The notes under the pieces were generated by a model, which was not told the DNA's origin, made no database searches, and saw nothing but the letters and a program-made list of their open reading frames with translations. Of a DNA stretch of 64,000 nucleotides, positions 7,435-16,234 are shown in pieces. Source of the DNA: Corynebacterium stationis (GTDB lineage: Bacteria; Actinomycetota; Actinomycetes; Mycobacteriales; Mycobacteriaceae). The stretch is taken from the NCBI RefSeq assembly GCF_001941345.1, contig NZ_CP009251.1, positions 2,046,001 through 2,110,000 on the forward strand, in the 5' to 3' direction. The number at the start of each line of letters is the position of its first letter. The stretch's first letter is position 1. A program made the position numbers and the translations under genes.

Positions 7435-10275
7435 GTGTCTACGTTGGCTCAAATATCACGCGGTGATGTAGTTCGAGAGCTTCACAGTTTCATTGATGTG
7501 TGGTCAAGCCGCATTGAGACGTGGAAAGACAATAACCAAGGCCATACTGAAAGCACAGCTGCACAGCAGTTTTGGGGGCATTTACTACGGTGCTTTGGTG
7601 TTATCCCTGAGCGTATTGACCTGTTCGAGCGTGACGCGATTCGTGCCACCACCGGTAACACCGGTTATATCGATCTATTTTGGTCATCGGTCGTACTAGG
7701 TGAAGCTAAGTCACTGGGTAAAGACTTAGTAAAGGCAGAATCACAGGCGTTGGATTATCTAGCTGGTGGTTCTATCGCTTCACATGAGTGGCCTAAGTTC
7801 GTTATAACAACCAACTTTGAAACAATCCGACTGACCAAACTTGGTGATGAAGGTTGGACAGAACAATTTGGGCTTGAAGAATTAGCTGACCATGTCGATC
7901 AATTCATGTTCTTAGCAGGACGTGAAGAAGTCACCAAGATAGAAGAAACCCAAGCATCTATCGCAGCATCTCGGCTCATGGCAGAACTATTTACAGCCAT
8001 GACAAACACAGACGTTGACGAATCAGTCGGTGATGAAGCACCCACCAACCCAGAAGATGAAGACTGGCAAGTTCAAAAAAGCTCAGTATTTCTCACCCGC
8101 GTTTTGTTCCTACTCTACGGTGATGATGCTGGCCTATGGGAAAATGACCTGTTCTACCGGTTCATTCTCAACGACACCAACGATGAGAATCTTGGCAGCC
8201 AACTAGCCGGACTATTCCAAGTGCTGAACACACCAGAGAATCGTCGTCAACGAGTCCCCGACTCTATGGCACGTTTTCCCTATGTCAATGGCAGCTTATT
8301 CGACGAGTACTGGCCACAAGAGTTCTTCGATCACGATATGCGACAAGCATTGCTCAACGCCTGTCGCTTCAATTGGACACGCATTAGCCCAGCTATCTTT
8401 GGCTCAATGTTCCAGCTGGTCAAATCCAAAGAAGCGCGCCGGGCAGACGGTGAGCATTACACCAGCGAAACAAACATTCTCAAAGTCATTGAGCCACTGT
8501 TTCTGGATGACTTGAGGAAAGAAGCCAACCGGCTGATCGGTAACCGGTCAACAACGGTTAAGGCATTGCGTGCGTTCCGTGATTCTTTGGCTGAGATGGC
8601 GTTTTGTGACCCTGCTTGTGGTTGTGGCAACTTTCTTGTCGTGGCCTATCGCGAGCTGAGAAAGATTGAAACTGACATCATCGTTGCTATTCGCCAACGT
8701 GAAGGCCTTGGAGATTTCTCGCTCGACACCTCATGGGAGCAAAAGCTGAGCATTGGCCAATTCTATGGTTTCGAGCTGAACTGGTGGCCTGCAAAAATTG
8801 CAGAAACAGCCATGTTCCTAGTTGACCACCAAGCTAACCGCGAACTGGCATTGCGCATTGGTAACGCACCAGAACGCCTACCAATTAAAATCACTGCTCA
8901 TATTCGCCACGGCAATGCCTTAAGGATTGCGTGGGATGTGGAGATTAAGCGAGTCAAAGGCGCTACCTACATCTTTGGTAATCCACCGTTTATTGGTCAG
9001 TACACCAAGACTAACGAACAGACCGAGGACATGAAGCATGTGTGGGGAGACGATTACGACGGCTACCTAGATTATGTGACTGGTTGGCACGCCAAGAGCA
9101 AGGACTTGCTAAGCGATAGACCAGGTGAATTTGCGTTCGTAACGACGAACTCTATTGCCCAAGGCCAACCTGTTCCAGCACTGTTTGAGCCACTGTTTAA
9201 CGCTGGTTGGGTGATTAAATTTGCTCACCGTACGTTTGCTTGGGACTCAGAAGCACCAGGCAAGGCCGCTGTTCACTGTGTGATTATTGGCTTTACCAGG
9301 GACTTAGACATAAAGCCTAGGCTGTGGAATTATCCCCGTGTTAACGGTGCGCCAGTGGAAGAGCCGGTAACCCGGCGCGTCAACGCTTATCTAGTCGATG
9401 GCGCTAACGTACTGGTCAAGAAGCGTCTAAAGCCGCTAGCTGATGTTTCAACAGCAGTAAGAGGTACGCAACCAACAGATGGTGGTCATCTTATTGTTGA
9501 AAAAGAAGATTATGAGCGAGTTGCTAGTGATCCGATTGCAGCCAAATACCTACGCCCATTTATGGGGGCTAGGGAGTTGCTGCACGGCCTAAAGCGGTGG
9601 TGCCTGTGGATGGGAGATGATGACTTTGATCCAGCTGACATCAATCGTTCCCCCGTATTAAAAGAGCGAGTAGAAGCGTGCCGCGATTTCCGCGAACGAA
9701 GCGGAATTAAGTCCCCCAAAGGAGACGCATACAAACTACGCCATATTCCCCATCTGTTTCGCCCGAACGAGCAACGCCCGCTAGTTCCTTATCTATGCAT
9801 TCCTAGTCTGGTTAGCGAAACGAGACGATATTTTACAGCTGAACTACTTCAACCTGAGGTAATTTGTTCCAATCTGGTGTTTCAGACAACAGATCCAGAA
9901 GGCTTGCAGTTCGCTCTTATATCTTCGTCCATGTTCATAACGTGGCAACGCACTGTCGGCGGAAGGATGAAGTCGGATCTTCGTTTTGCAAGCACACTGA
10001 CATGGCACACATTCCCTGTTCCTGAGCTATCAGAGCAAGACCAGGCCGCGATCATCAACGGCGGCAAGGCTGTACTTGAAGCGCGTGCCAAGTTCCCTAA
10101 TCGTTCCCTTGCTGACCATTACCAGCCTTTGGCTATGGATCCTGACTTGCTCAAGGCTCACGACAAGCTAGATCGTGCTGTTGATAAGGCTTTTGGAGCA
10201 CCAAGGAAACTCACGAACGAGAAACAACGACAAGAATTGCTATTTCAAAACTATGTGAGACTGACACAGCAATAA
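7435..10275 (+). CDS. MmeI-like type IIL restriction-modification enzyme
   Basis: A single chain of about 946 residues that should both methylate adenine and cut DNA. The N-terminal nuclease has the MmeI arrangement: ESTAAQQFW, then IDLFW followed by GEAKS (a D-x(n)-E-x-K core, about residues 75-92). A helical spacer follows. The methyltransferase has motif I as DPACGCGNF (about residue 395) and motif IV as GNPPF (about 515). The target-recognition region follows (VRGTQPTDGGHLIV ... YLRPFMGARELL), then a C-terminal helical part. The GTG start has an SD (GAAAGG); an ATG 16 codons upstream lacks one. Full family length and no visible damage. Codon use looks more AT-rich than its neighbours. It lies opposite to the island's other genes, between two diverged repeats, so it is probably an anti-phage cargo gene. 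Confidence 0.88.
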   Translation: MSTLAQISRGDVVRELHSFIDVWSSRIETWKDNNQGHTESTAAQQFWGHLLRCFGVIPERIDLFERDAIRATTGNTGYIDLFWSSVVLGEAKSLGKDLVKAESQALDYLAGGSIASHEWPKFVITTNFETIRLTKLGDEGWTEQFGLEELADHVDQFMFLAGREEVTKIEETQASIAASRLMAELFTAMTNTDVDESVGDEAPTNPEDEDWQVQKSSVFLTRVLFLLYGDDAGLWENDLFYRFILNDTNDENLGSQLAGLFQVLNTPENRRQRVPDSMARFPYVNGSLFDEYWPQEFFDHDMRQALLNACRFNWTRISPAIFGSMFQLVKSKEARRADGEHYTSETNILKVIEPLFLDDLRKEANRLIGNRSTTVKALRAFRDSLAEMAFCDPACGCGNFLVVAYRELRKIETDIIVAIRQREGLGDFSLDTSWEQKLSIGQFYGFELNWWPAKIAETAMFLVDHQANRELALRIGNAPERLPIKITAHIRHGNALRIAWDVEIKRVKGATYIFGNPPFIGQYTKTNEQTEDMKHVWGDDYDGYLDYVTGWHAKSKDLLSDRPGEFAFVTTNSIAQGQPVPALFEPLFNAGWVIKFAHRTFAWDSEAPGKAAVHCVIIGFTRDLDIKPRLWNYPRVNGAPVEEPVTRRVNAYLVDGANVLVKKRLKPLADVSTAVRGTQPTDGGHLIVEKEDYERVASDPIAAKYLRPFMGARELLHGLKRWCLWMGDDDFDPADINRSPVLKERVEACRDFRERSGIKSPKGDAYKLRHIPHLFRPNEQRPLVPYLCIPSLVSETRRYFTAELLQPEVICSNLVFQTTDPEGLQFALISSSMFITWQRTVGGRMKSDLRFASTLTWHTFPVPELSEQDQAAIINGGKAVLEARAKFPNRSLADHYQPLAMDPDLLKAHDKLDRAVDKAFGAPRKLTNEKQRQELLFQNYVRLTQQ

Positions 10276-10294
10276 CATCCCGCCCAAGCAAAGA

Positions 10295-10530
10295 CCAGGA
10301 TCTGAACCTTCTACCGGTTCAGCACCAGGTAGAAGGCTATTATCTGTACCTCAAACTCAGATCGTCCCTGTGGCTTTCCGGTAGCGCCCTACATTGCCCC
10401 GCTATCGAGCGCGCCGGGCTGGCCATCTGCGACCTCCCTCATCGCCACCGCAATCAACTTATCCACCGCCCCATCAATATCAACATCCACACCATTATTC
10501 ACAGCTACCTGTTGAGGCGCATCCAACCCC
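10295..10530. repeat. diverged copy of 7081-7312
   Basis: CCAGGATCTGAACCTTCTACC at 10295-10315 matches 7081-7101 at 19 of 21 positions. Similarity continues in the same order through the CTACAT / GAGC-GGGCTGGC segments into the end of the small-terminase-like gene. Together the two copies flank the MmeI-type gene. The copy here has lost the part of the att core nearest the tmRNA acceptor end. Confidence 0.6.
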
Positions 10531-10832
10531 AACAGACGGGCACGCCGATCCATAATCTTTATGACCCTATCCATCGCGCTTAAATCACCATCTATCGCCC
10601 TCTCCCACACGGCGTGCTGCAAAGCATCCAACCGCGCTGCCTCAAGGTCTCGTAGCTGCTGTGCGTATTCTTTGGTGACCTCTGCGAGCGAATCCGTGAC
10701 ATAGCCGTGAACCGTGCTCAAACTCTTCCCCATACGCTCAGCTATTTCCGCGTAGGTCATTCCCTCCAGGCGCAACTGTAGTGCCTCTTTCTTACGGTGT
10801 TGTAGCTCCAACGCCTTACCTGTGTGCCTCAT
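10389..10832 (-). CDS. small-terminase-like HTH protein
   Basis: A 147-residue protein. Residues about 8-45 form an HTH of the sigma-70 region 4 / terminase small-subunit kind (ALQLRLEGMTYAEIAERMG, then STVHGYV). Residues 50-100 form a helical stretch with AVWERAIDGDLSAMDRVIKI and RARLLGLDAP, which recurs in small terminase-like proteins of actinophages. In a satellite such a protein would direct packaging of the element's DNA. It is the last gene of the minus-strand operon. A truncated paralogue lies at 7175-7312. It could instead be a plain DNA-binding regulator. Confidence 0.65.
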   Translation of the reverse strand: MRHTGKALELQHRKKEALQLRLEGMTYAEIAERMGKSLSTVHGYVTDSLAEVTKEYAQQLRDLEAARLDALQHAVWERAIDGDLSAMDRVIKIMDRRARLLGLDAPQQVAVNNGVDVDIDGAVDKLIAVAMREVADGQPGALDSGAM

Positions 10833-10894
10833 GACTTTCTTGCCTTTCTCCCCGTAATTTTCGGGGGTCTTAGTTTCAACGAAACAGCTTTGGG

Positions 10895-11578
10895 TTATTC
10901 GTCCATCGGGTAGCTGTCAGGGCGTTGCGCATCGAGTTTCATAAGCTCTTCCACGTCAGCCCAGCCGCGCCCCGAAAACACGAAAATCAGGCCGTTAAAG
11001 ATTTCCCCATTCTTCGGTGCAAGGTCATGCGCTGGTGGCAGATATACGGCTAGATAGCCGCCCTTTTGTCGCCTTATCTCACCACCTGCATCATGGATCG
11101 CTGTGGCGACACGTTGACGGTATGCCGCGTGTTCCCGGTTGCGCTGTGCATCACGGGCTTGTGCATCTATTGCTTCATCTACGGTGTTCCAGTCAACCCC
11201 TATACCGCCCCCTGTCCATCCCTGTAGGCCGTTAGGGCGTTTCTTAATCGAGTACCCGGCATCTTGTGCGCTACGGGCGTTGGCCTCTTCTGCCCGGCCT
11301 ATTAAGGCTCTTTCGGTGGCTTCTTTTTCGAGGCGGGCTTGTTCCTTAGCTAGGTATTCTTTTTCGCCATCTTCCACGAACTTTTTATAAGCCAGGTATG
11401 AACGCACCATCCCCAGGCGGGCTTCTTCTTCGGTGGCAACACTTTTTAGGTTTGGTCGCATGCCGTAGACGTATGGCCCATATTTTGAGTCTTGTGACTC
11501 TTTCGCCCAGATGTACCCGGCTTCTTGTGCTTCACGTTCCGATTCGAGGTTGAACGGTTTACCTTTCTTAAACAACAT
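10895..11578 (-). CDS. hypothetical island protein
   Basis: A protein of about 227 residues that I do not recognise. It has a charged central helix (KKFVEDGEKEYLAKEQARLE) that is coiled-coil prone. Two similar segments occur: AQEAGYIWAKESQDSKYGPY and AQDAGYSIKKRPNGLQGWTG. The C-terminus has a beta-rich, conserved-looking piece (KGGYLAVYLPPAHDLAPKNG). The start is placed at the ATG at 11578, preceded by GAAAGGA with good spacing; an in-frame start ten codons earlier lacks a site. It lies between the RepA-like gene and the small-terminase-like gene, so replication or packaging support is possible. Confidence 0.55.
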   Translation of the reverse strand: MLFKKGKPFNLESEREAQEAGYIWAKESQDSKYGPYVYGMRPNLKSVATEEEARLGMVRSYLAYKKFVEDGEKEYLAKEQARLEKEATERALIGRAEEANARSAQDAGYSIKKRPNGLQGWTGGGIGVDWNTVDEAIDAQARDAQRNREHAAYRQRVATAIHDAGGEIRRQKGGYLAVYLPPAHDLAPKNGEIFNGLIFVFSGRGWADVEELMKLDAQRPDSYPMDE

Positions 11579-11691
11579 GGGTTGTCCTTTCGATGATGTT
11601 GTTGTCATGTGGCGATTACGCGGGCTTCTACTGTGTGCCTGCTGGCTTCAAGCCCGGCGCGCTGTGTGTGTCGTGGGAGTGGCGATCACCT

Positions 11692-13155
11692 CTATCCAAT
11701 TCGTTGGTATTTGCCCGCTGGCTCTTCCTTAGCGAGTCCACGATGAACTAGGCCATCAAGTACAGGGGTTAAATCATCCACCCCAAAATCAGCGAGTTGA
11801 GCTTGGGGGAAACAGCCTCTTAGGGTTCGTACGTTCATCGGATAACTACAAAGCGCGCTCAAGATGGCTTGTTCTGTATCGCTTAACCCAGCTGGGTCAG
11901 TTGTGCCATCAATGTTTGCACGCGTGCCACCCGTGACCTGACTAGCTTTATCGGGCACATCCCGGGCAACATCCTCGTTCGTGGGATGTGGGATGTTGAC
12001 CTGTTTGGGATGTTGTTTTTGTGCGCTGACCTGCGAACATCCTACATCCCGACTCCCACGTGCACGGGACATGGCTTCGGGATGTTGTTTCTCTAAAGTC
12101 CACACCCAACCGTTGCCCCGTTTCTCTGTGCGCACGCCCCATTTCTTTCGGGTGTTCTGAACTGTTTTCCAGGCAAGCCCCGCTGCCATGATTTGCTTTC
12201 GCACATCGTTGGCCGGGGCTGAACCTCCCTGCGAGATGAGGAAGTCAACAACAATCATTTCCGCCTCACTTCGGTCATCATCGTCATCATGCGATACCAA
12301 CAGATCCGACGCAGATCGGTTCGTCTCATTGCCCCACACAATGCGACCAACCTCTGTTGCTTTGCCGTCATCTGTCGGTATGGTCACAGACTCAATGCGG
12401 GCTTCACGCGATACCTGTTTGGGCGCTAGGTTTCCTTTGGTGTTCGTGACAACTATGGTGCCTTCATCATCGACTGCTACCGATAGGACTGAACGGGCTA
12501 TTTGGCTCCAGGCGATAGAACCTAAAATGAGTTTGCCGGGGTCTGTTGATTCGCGTTTGCCGAAGTGCACTAGGCCGATGACCACGATGTCTAGGTCATC
12601 ACAAAGGGATGCCAGTGGTTCTAGAAACTGTCTCACGTCATCATCGCGGTAACCGTCAAGGCTGGAGTGCATGGCAGATTTAGCGGCATCGAGGATGACT
12701 AGCTTTACATCGTTCGTCTTAAGGGCATCAGCAAGTAGATGAATATCTCCGGGTAGGCTTAACGCTCCTGTGCGTCCTGCATCCGTGGTGACGTTAAGTA
12801 GTAAAGCTCTGTTGGGGTCTGCGCCTGCTGCCACCAGGCGGGGCTTCACTGTGATGGATAGTGAATCTTCGGTAGCAACATAGGCAACATTGATTGGTTT
12901 ACCGGTTAGCCCACCTGTTGTTGCTTGCGCTGCAATGTTTGAGGCAATGGTTGATTTTCCTAGCCCCTCCCGCCCGGCCAATAGGGTGATCGAACGGTGC
13001 GGTACCCAGTTGGGAATCAGCCAGTCCAAGTGCTCAGATTTAATCTGGGACGCGGGGACAAGGTCTATCCGCCTCTTAAGTGCAAGCTCTGTTGTTGGGG
13101 GCTGTGGCGCGCTTGTAGCGGGGTTCATCGGTGTGTTGTCGATAGGTTCGCTCAT
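11692..13155 (-). CDS. RepA-like hexameric helicase/ATPase (AAA_25)
   Basis: A 487-residue protein with a RecA-fold ATPase in the first 270 residues. The Walker A is GREGLGKST (about 60-68) and the Walker B is VKLVILDAAKS (about 133-143). A sensor-like stretch follows (IGLVHFGKRE), then LGSIAWSQIARSVL, which is typical of RepA/DnaB-type plasmid and phage helicases. The C-terminal 200 residues are a linker and a winged-helix-like part (SDTEQAILSALCSYPMNVRT). Its ATG overlaps the stop of the DnaB-N protein gene by four bases (ATGA), so the two are translated together. The likely role is replication of the excised island. Confidence 0.78.
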   Translation of the reverse strand: MSEPIDNTPMNPATSAPQPPTTELALKRRIDLVPASQIKSEHLDWLIPNWVPHRSITLLAGREGLGKSTIASNIAAQATTGGLTGKPINVAYVATEDSLSITVKPRLVAAGADPNRALLLNVTTDAGRTGALSLPGDIHLLADALKTNDVKLVILDAAKSAMHSSLDGYRDDDVRQFLEPLASLCDDLDIVVIGLVHFGKRESTDPGKLILGSIAWSQIARSVLSVAVDDEGTIVVTNTKGNLAPKQVSREARIESVTIPTDDGKATEVGRIVWGNETNRSASDLLVSHDDDDDRSEAEMIVVDFLISQGGSAPANDVRKQIMAAGLAWKTVQNTRKKWGVRTEKRGNGWVWTLEKQHPEAMSRARGSRDVGCSQVSAQKQHPKQVNIPHPTNEDVARDVPDKASQVTGGTRANIDGTTDPAGLSDTEQAILSALCSYPMNVRTLRGCFPQAQLADFGVDDLTPVLDGLVHRGLAKEEPAGKYQRIG

Positions 13156-13724
13156 ACGTGCTCACCTGCCTGTCGCTCCACCCCAGCCCGGCGCGCTAAC
13201 GCCTGTAAATGTTGGGTGCGGCCGATGGCCACCAAGATGTGGTCGTGCGAATCTTGAGACGCCACAATCAGCTCCCGCCCGGCGGTGTCGAGGGCACGGC
13301 GTAAACGCTCTACCCGTAGGTCTTGTGCAAGCCGATGCACCGTAGGCGGAATAGGGGCTGGGTCGCCTGTAGCCGTGATGGAAAGCAGGAACGCATCGAG
13401 CGGGTCATTAAGACACCCTGTTGCCTTTAAAGCGTTTCTAATGACGCCCGCATGTATCTCATAATCGTCGTAGCCCTGTACATCGAGGTCGTGAGCCACC
13501 CTAAGAATCTCCCGGTAGATTATGCGGGCGTGCTCATTGAAAAAATCTTGCTCTTCCAGGCCGCTTGCCACATCGAGTATCAAGCGCGCCGGGCACCATA
13601 TGAGTGCCTTTAATAGGGCGTTTTCGGTGGTATTGAATGTGGTAAACTTTTGTTCAGAATCACACCAATTCTTTGAGGCCTCTGCATCCAGACGTGCGGG
13701 GGTCTTTTCTTTTGCGGTGGTCAT
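13152..13724 (-). CDS. DnaB N-terminal-domain-like protein
   Basis: A protein of about 190 residues. Residues 30-130 resemble the helical N-terminal domain of the replicative helicase DnaB: TENALLKALIWCPARLILDV, then DFFNEHARIIYREIL. There is no Walker motif, so the ATPase half is supplied by the coupled RepA-like protein. The start is the ATG at 13724, which overlaps the stop of the upstream excisionase gene as TAATG. A start five codons earlier lies inside that gene. Probably a loading or hexamer-collar partner for the island helicase. Confidence 0.65.
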   Translation of the reverse strand: MTTAKEKTPARLDAEASKNWCDSEQKFTTFNTTENALLKALIWCPARLILDVASGLEEQDFFNEHARIIYREILRVAHDLDVQGYDDYEIHAGVIRNALKATGCLNDPLDAFLLSITATGDPAPIPPTVHRLAQDLRVERLRRALDTAGRELIVASQDSHDHILVAIGRTQHLQALARRAGVERQAGEHV

Positions 13725-13912
13725 TATTTCACCGCCCACGAATCGGTCGCCGTGAACATTGCTTCAAGGTCGGACTGCTTGTAGCGAATAAGCCGACCGG
13801 AACGGTACGCTCTTAGTTCCCCGTTAGCTACGCGCCTGCGTAGTGTTCGTGCGCTTACGTTTGAAAACTCTACTGCCTCAGCGGTCGTTAAGAATGACTC
13901 TCTTTTAGCCAT
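13724..13912 (-). CDS. excisionase-like HTH protein (HTH_17)
   Basis: A 62-residue protein that is a single winged HTH of the MerR/excisionase kind: LTTAEAVEFSNVSARTLRRR, then GELRAYRSGRLIRYKQSDLE. Such proteins bend attachment-site DNA to favour excision and can also act as small transcription factors. It leads the rep operon, and its stop overlaps the next start as TAATG. About 180 bases upstream hold its promoter. Confidence 0.8.
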   Translation of the reverse strand: MAKRESFLTTAEAVEFSNVSARTLRRRVANGELRAYRSGRLIRYKQSDLEAMFTATDSWAVK

Positions 13913-14093
13913 TTTGACTTTCCTTACATACTTTCAGGCATCACAAGATGCCCAGCATGTGAAGGCTGGAGAAACACAACCACGAACAGTATTTACCGTA
14001 AGTAGGGGCGGCTAAAGTTCCGCCCATTCACGTATTACTACGCTGCCACAAACGATACATCTAAAGTCGCATATTGGCCACCTTTGGGGACTC
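13913..14093. promoter_or_regulatory. promoter region of xis-rep operon
   Basis: A 181-base gap between the unknown gene at 14094 and the excisionase gene, rich in A and T. It probably contains the promoter of the xis-rep-terS operon. TATTTACCGTAAGTA (13991-14005) contains a partial TACCGTAA resemblance to the arm-type repeat. No clear origin repeats were seen. Confidence 0.35.
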
Positions 14094-14810
14094 TTAGCCT
14101 TTCCCGTAGTTTCCGTGGATAGCTTGTTTCACCAAACCAAAAGGCACTTTCTGCAGACGTCCGATAAGGCGAAACTTATGAAGTATCTCCCCTAACTGCA
14201 CGCCACCAACCCATGCCGATTTATCCCCTGCGTTAAACTTCACTTGCATTGCTCGGCTGTAAGGGTCACGGCGTACCTCAGCTAAGTCATGACGGTGTAC
14301 ATCTCCCCGGTTCGCCAATTGCTTAGATAGCTTCAACGGATCATGGTTGACTTCCCTGTGATAGTCCTCTCCCCAATTGTCAGGGTCACCGAATATCGAC
14401 TGAGGCATCTTCCCCTTTGCATCGCCCCATTTACGGCCTTGATCAATCCTCAAAGGACGCGTGCCCACCACAAACGGATTAGCGGGCTTCTTCTTCCGTG
14501 GAACAGCCAGATACGCATCATGTAATTCCCCGGACTTCTCCAGCAGGAAAAACGTAGCCATGCTGTGAGCATGCCTACTCATGTCGTGGGTTATCCGTAT
14601 CCATCGGAATACCGTAGGGGCTGCGCCCTCTTCATCCCATCCAAGGCCAGCGAGGTCAATAACACCTTCCCCATCCAACGCGTGCATGTCCCACACACGT
14701 ATAAGTGCTTCTTGCTGCTGCCTGTGGTCTAGCTCTTCCCATATGGTGCCTTCTGCCTCCAAGACGGCACGAACATCGACCTCAGGTAAGTCATCGAAGT
14801 TTTTCACCAT
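14094..14810 (-). CDS. hypothetical island protein
   Basis: A 238-residue protein that I do not recognise. It begins with an acidic helical region (FDDLPEVDVRAVLEAEGT). The centre has a Lys-rich patch (AVPRKKKPANPFVVGTRPLR), and the end is a glycine- and aromatic-rich segment (DKSAWVGGVQLGEILHKFRL). It starts three bases after the integrase stop, so the two are in one operon. The position next to int suggests a role in recombination or in control of the element. Confidence 0.55.
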   Translation of the reverse strand: MVKNFDDLPEVDVRAVLEAEGTIWEELDHRQQQEALIRVWDMHALDGEGVIDLAGLGWDEEGAAPTVFRWIRITHDMSRHAHSMATFFLLEKSGELHDAYLAVPRKKKPANPFVVGTRPLRIDQGRKWGDAKGKMPQSIFGDPDNWGEDYHREVNHDPLKLSKQLANRGDVHRHDLAEVRRDPYSRAMQVKFNAGDKSAWVGGVQLGEILHKFRLIGRLQKVPFGLVKQAIHGNYGKG

Positions 14811-14813
14811 CGC

Positions 14814-16067
14814 CTACACCTTCCCCAACGAATCATTGACTTTATCCATTAACGAGGTTGTGCGCCCCGCCCTAACTTTCATATACACCTCTAAAATCGT
14901 GTCCATATCCGATTGCCCTAAAAGGTGCCCAATCTCTTTAAGATGCGCCCCTTGTTCTGCCAGCCGCGTGATCAACCAGTTGCGCCCCGTATGAGGGTTA
15001 ATATCAGGATGCACGCCGACGGCCTTCTTCACGCGGCTTAAAACACTTCTATACGACGTGTCCATGAGGATTGTTCCGCTTGATGTCTTGGTAAACAGCT
15101 CTACTTCTTTCGCCCCGTCAGCGGTGCGCACAGGGGTCGTTTTACCGTCAACAAACTTTTCTAGGTGGTCGAGGAAGTACGGCACGTCTTTGCGCATTAT
15201 CGGCACGTCCCTATAACCTGCATCGGTCTTAGGGGGTTGAATTAACATGTATGTCTTTTCACCGTCAGGGGACAACCTGCCTGCATCCTGTTCAATCGTC
15301 ACAGTGACGTTAGGCGTATCCCTCCCTGGCACATGCTTCACATGAACATGCCTCACCTCCAGGGCGATGGCCTCACCGATGCGCAGACCGTGGTGGAAAA
15401 TAAGCGAGGTAAAGGCTTTATACCTGTCATTCATACCGTCGAGAATCTTTTCTATTTCTTCATCGCTAGGCAAGTACTTTTCCTTAGCTTTGCCCCGTTC
15501 CCCGGCCTTTTTAACATCTACAGGGTTTACGGTGACCATCTCACGGCGCACCGCTTCGATATACGCAGCTTTCAACCGTTTATAGGCCTGTTGGTTTGTG
15601 GTTGCAGACTTGTAATTGCGCTGTACTGCATCCCACCACCGGTACACATCATTCTTAGAAACGTCGGTTAAACGCATCGAGGCCAGACGGGTTAAATCAT
15701 CATCCATGTCTCCCGGCGCGCTAGGCTGCGTAATTCTCCACCTAGTCACATTGCGGTAGTTCTGCATCGTGGTCGGCTTCAACGGGCTAGCGCCTACCTC
15801 CAGCAGGTCGTGGAATTGGTCTAGCCACTGTGCGACTGTTAGCGAATCAGCCTTTTCTTTCTCAGCCCGACGTGCCGGTGGTGTCCTTGTCTCCAAGTCC
15901 ATGAGACGGCGCTCTGCTGCAAGCCAACCATCTGCGTCCGTTCTATTGGGGAATGAGTGCCCCGGGGTATGTTGCGCACCATCGGGGCCGGTGTATTCCG
16001 CATAGAATCGTTTGCCCTTTTTGCGGACGGTTCCAAAATCGCGCCGGGTTCGTCTTTTAGCTGCCAT
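14814..16067 (-). CDS. int: tyrosine integrase of island B
   Basis: A complete 417-residue tyrosine recombinase. Residues 8-60 are an arm-binding domain (RRDFGTVRKKGKRFYAEYTG). Residues about 75-180 are the SAM-like core-binding domain. The catalytic domain shows Arg in HGLRIGEA (about 235), His and Arg in NPHTGRNW (about 370) and the Tyr nucleophile in TILEVYMK (about 400). Gln stands where His or Trp is usual (LLGQ), as in integrase A. The start is about 170 bases from the att site in ssrA, and the two integrases share their orientation and architecture, so they probably use the same target. Confidence 0.93.
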   Translation of the reverse strand: MAAKRRTRRDFGTVRKKGKRFYAEYTGPDGAQHTPGHSFPNRTDADGWLAAERRLMDLETRTPPARRAEKEKADSLTVAQWLDQFHDLLEVGASPLKPTTMQNYRNVTRWRITQPSAPGDMDDDLTRLASMRLTDVSKNDVYRWWDAVQRNYKSATTNQQAYKRLKAAYIEAVRREMVTVNPVDVKKAGERGKAKEKYLPSDEEIEKILDGMNDRYKAFTSLIFHHGLRIGEAIALEVRHVHVKHVPGRDTPNVTVTIEQDAGRLSPDGEKTYMLIQPPKTDAGYRDVPIMRKDVPYFLDHLEKFVDGKTTPVRTADGAKEVELFTKTSSGTILMDTSYRSVLSRVKKAVGVHPDINPHTGRNWLITRLAEQGAHLKEIGHLLGQSDMDTILEVYMKVRAGRTTSLMDKVNDSLGKV

Positions 16068-16106
16068 GGTGTCGCTCTTCTGAGTTAAGGAGAATTGCTG
16101 GGAACC

Positions 16107-16125
16107 TTCCCGTAACTTTCCCGTA
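16107..16125. repeat. 19-bp repeat, candidate integrase arm site (right)
   Basis: An exact copy of 7151-7169. It lies between the integrase start and the att core, where arm-type integrase sites are expected. Confidence 0.5.
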
Positions 16126-16199
16126 GTGACTACACTTCACGGCAATCTGTGGCCGCTCATGGCATAATACTATCATGTCCACTACCTGCATAGATATAG

Positions 16200-16233
16200 C
16201 AAAACCCCCGGTCAATCACGACCAGGGGCTTTA
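16200..16233 (-). terminator. ssrA terminator
   Basis: On the minus strand AAAGCCCCTGGTC pairs with GACCGGGGGTTTT across a 6-base loop, followed by T-rich sequence. It lies a few bases past the ssrA 3' end. It is inside the island side of the att core, so the island provides this terminator. Confidence 0.8.
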
Positions 16234-16234
16234 C

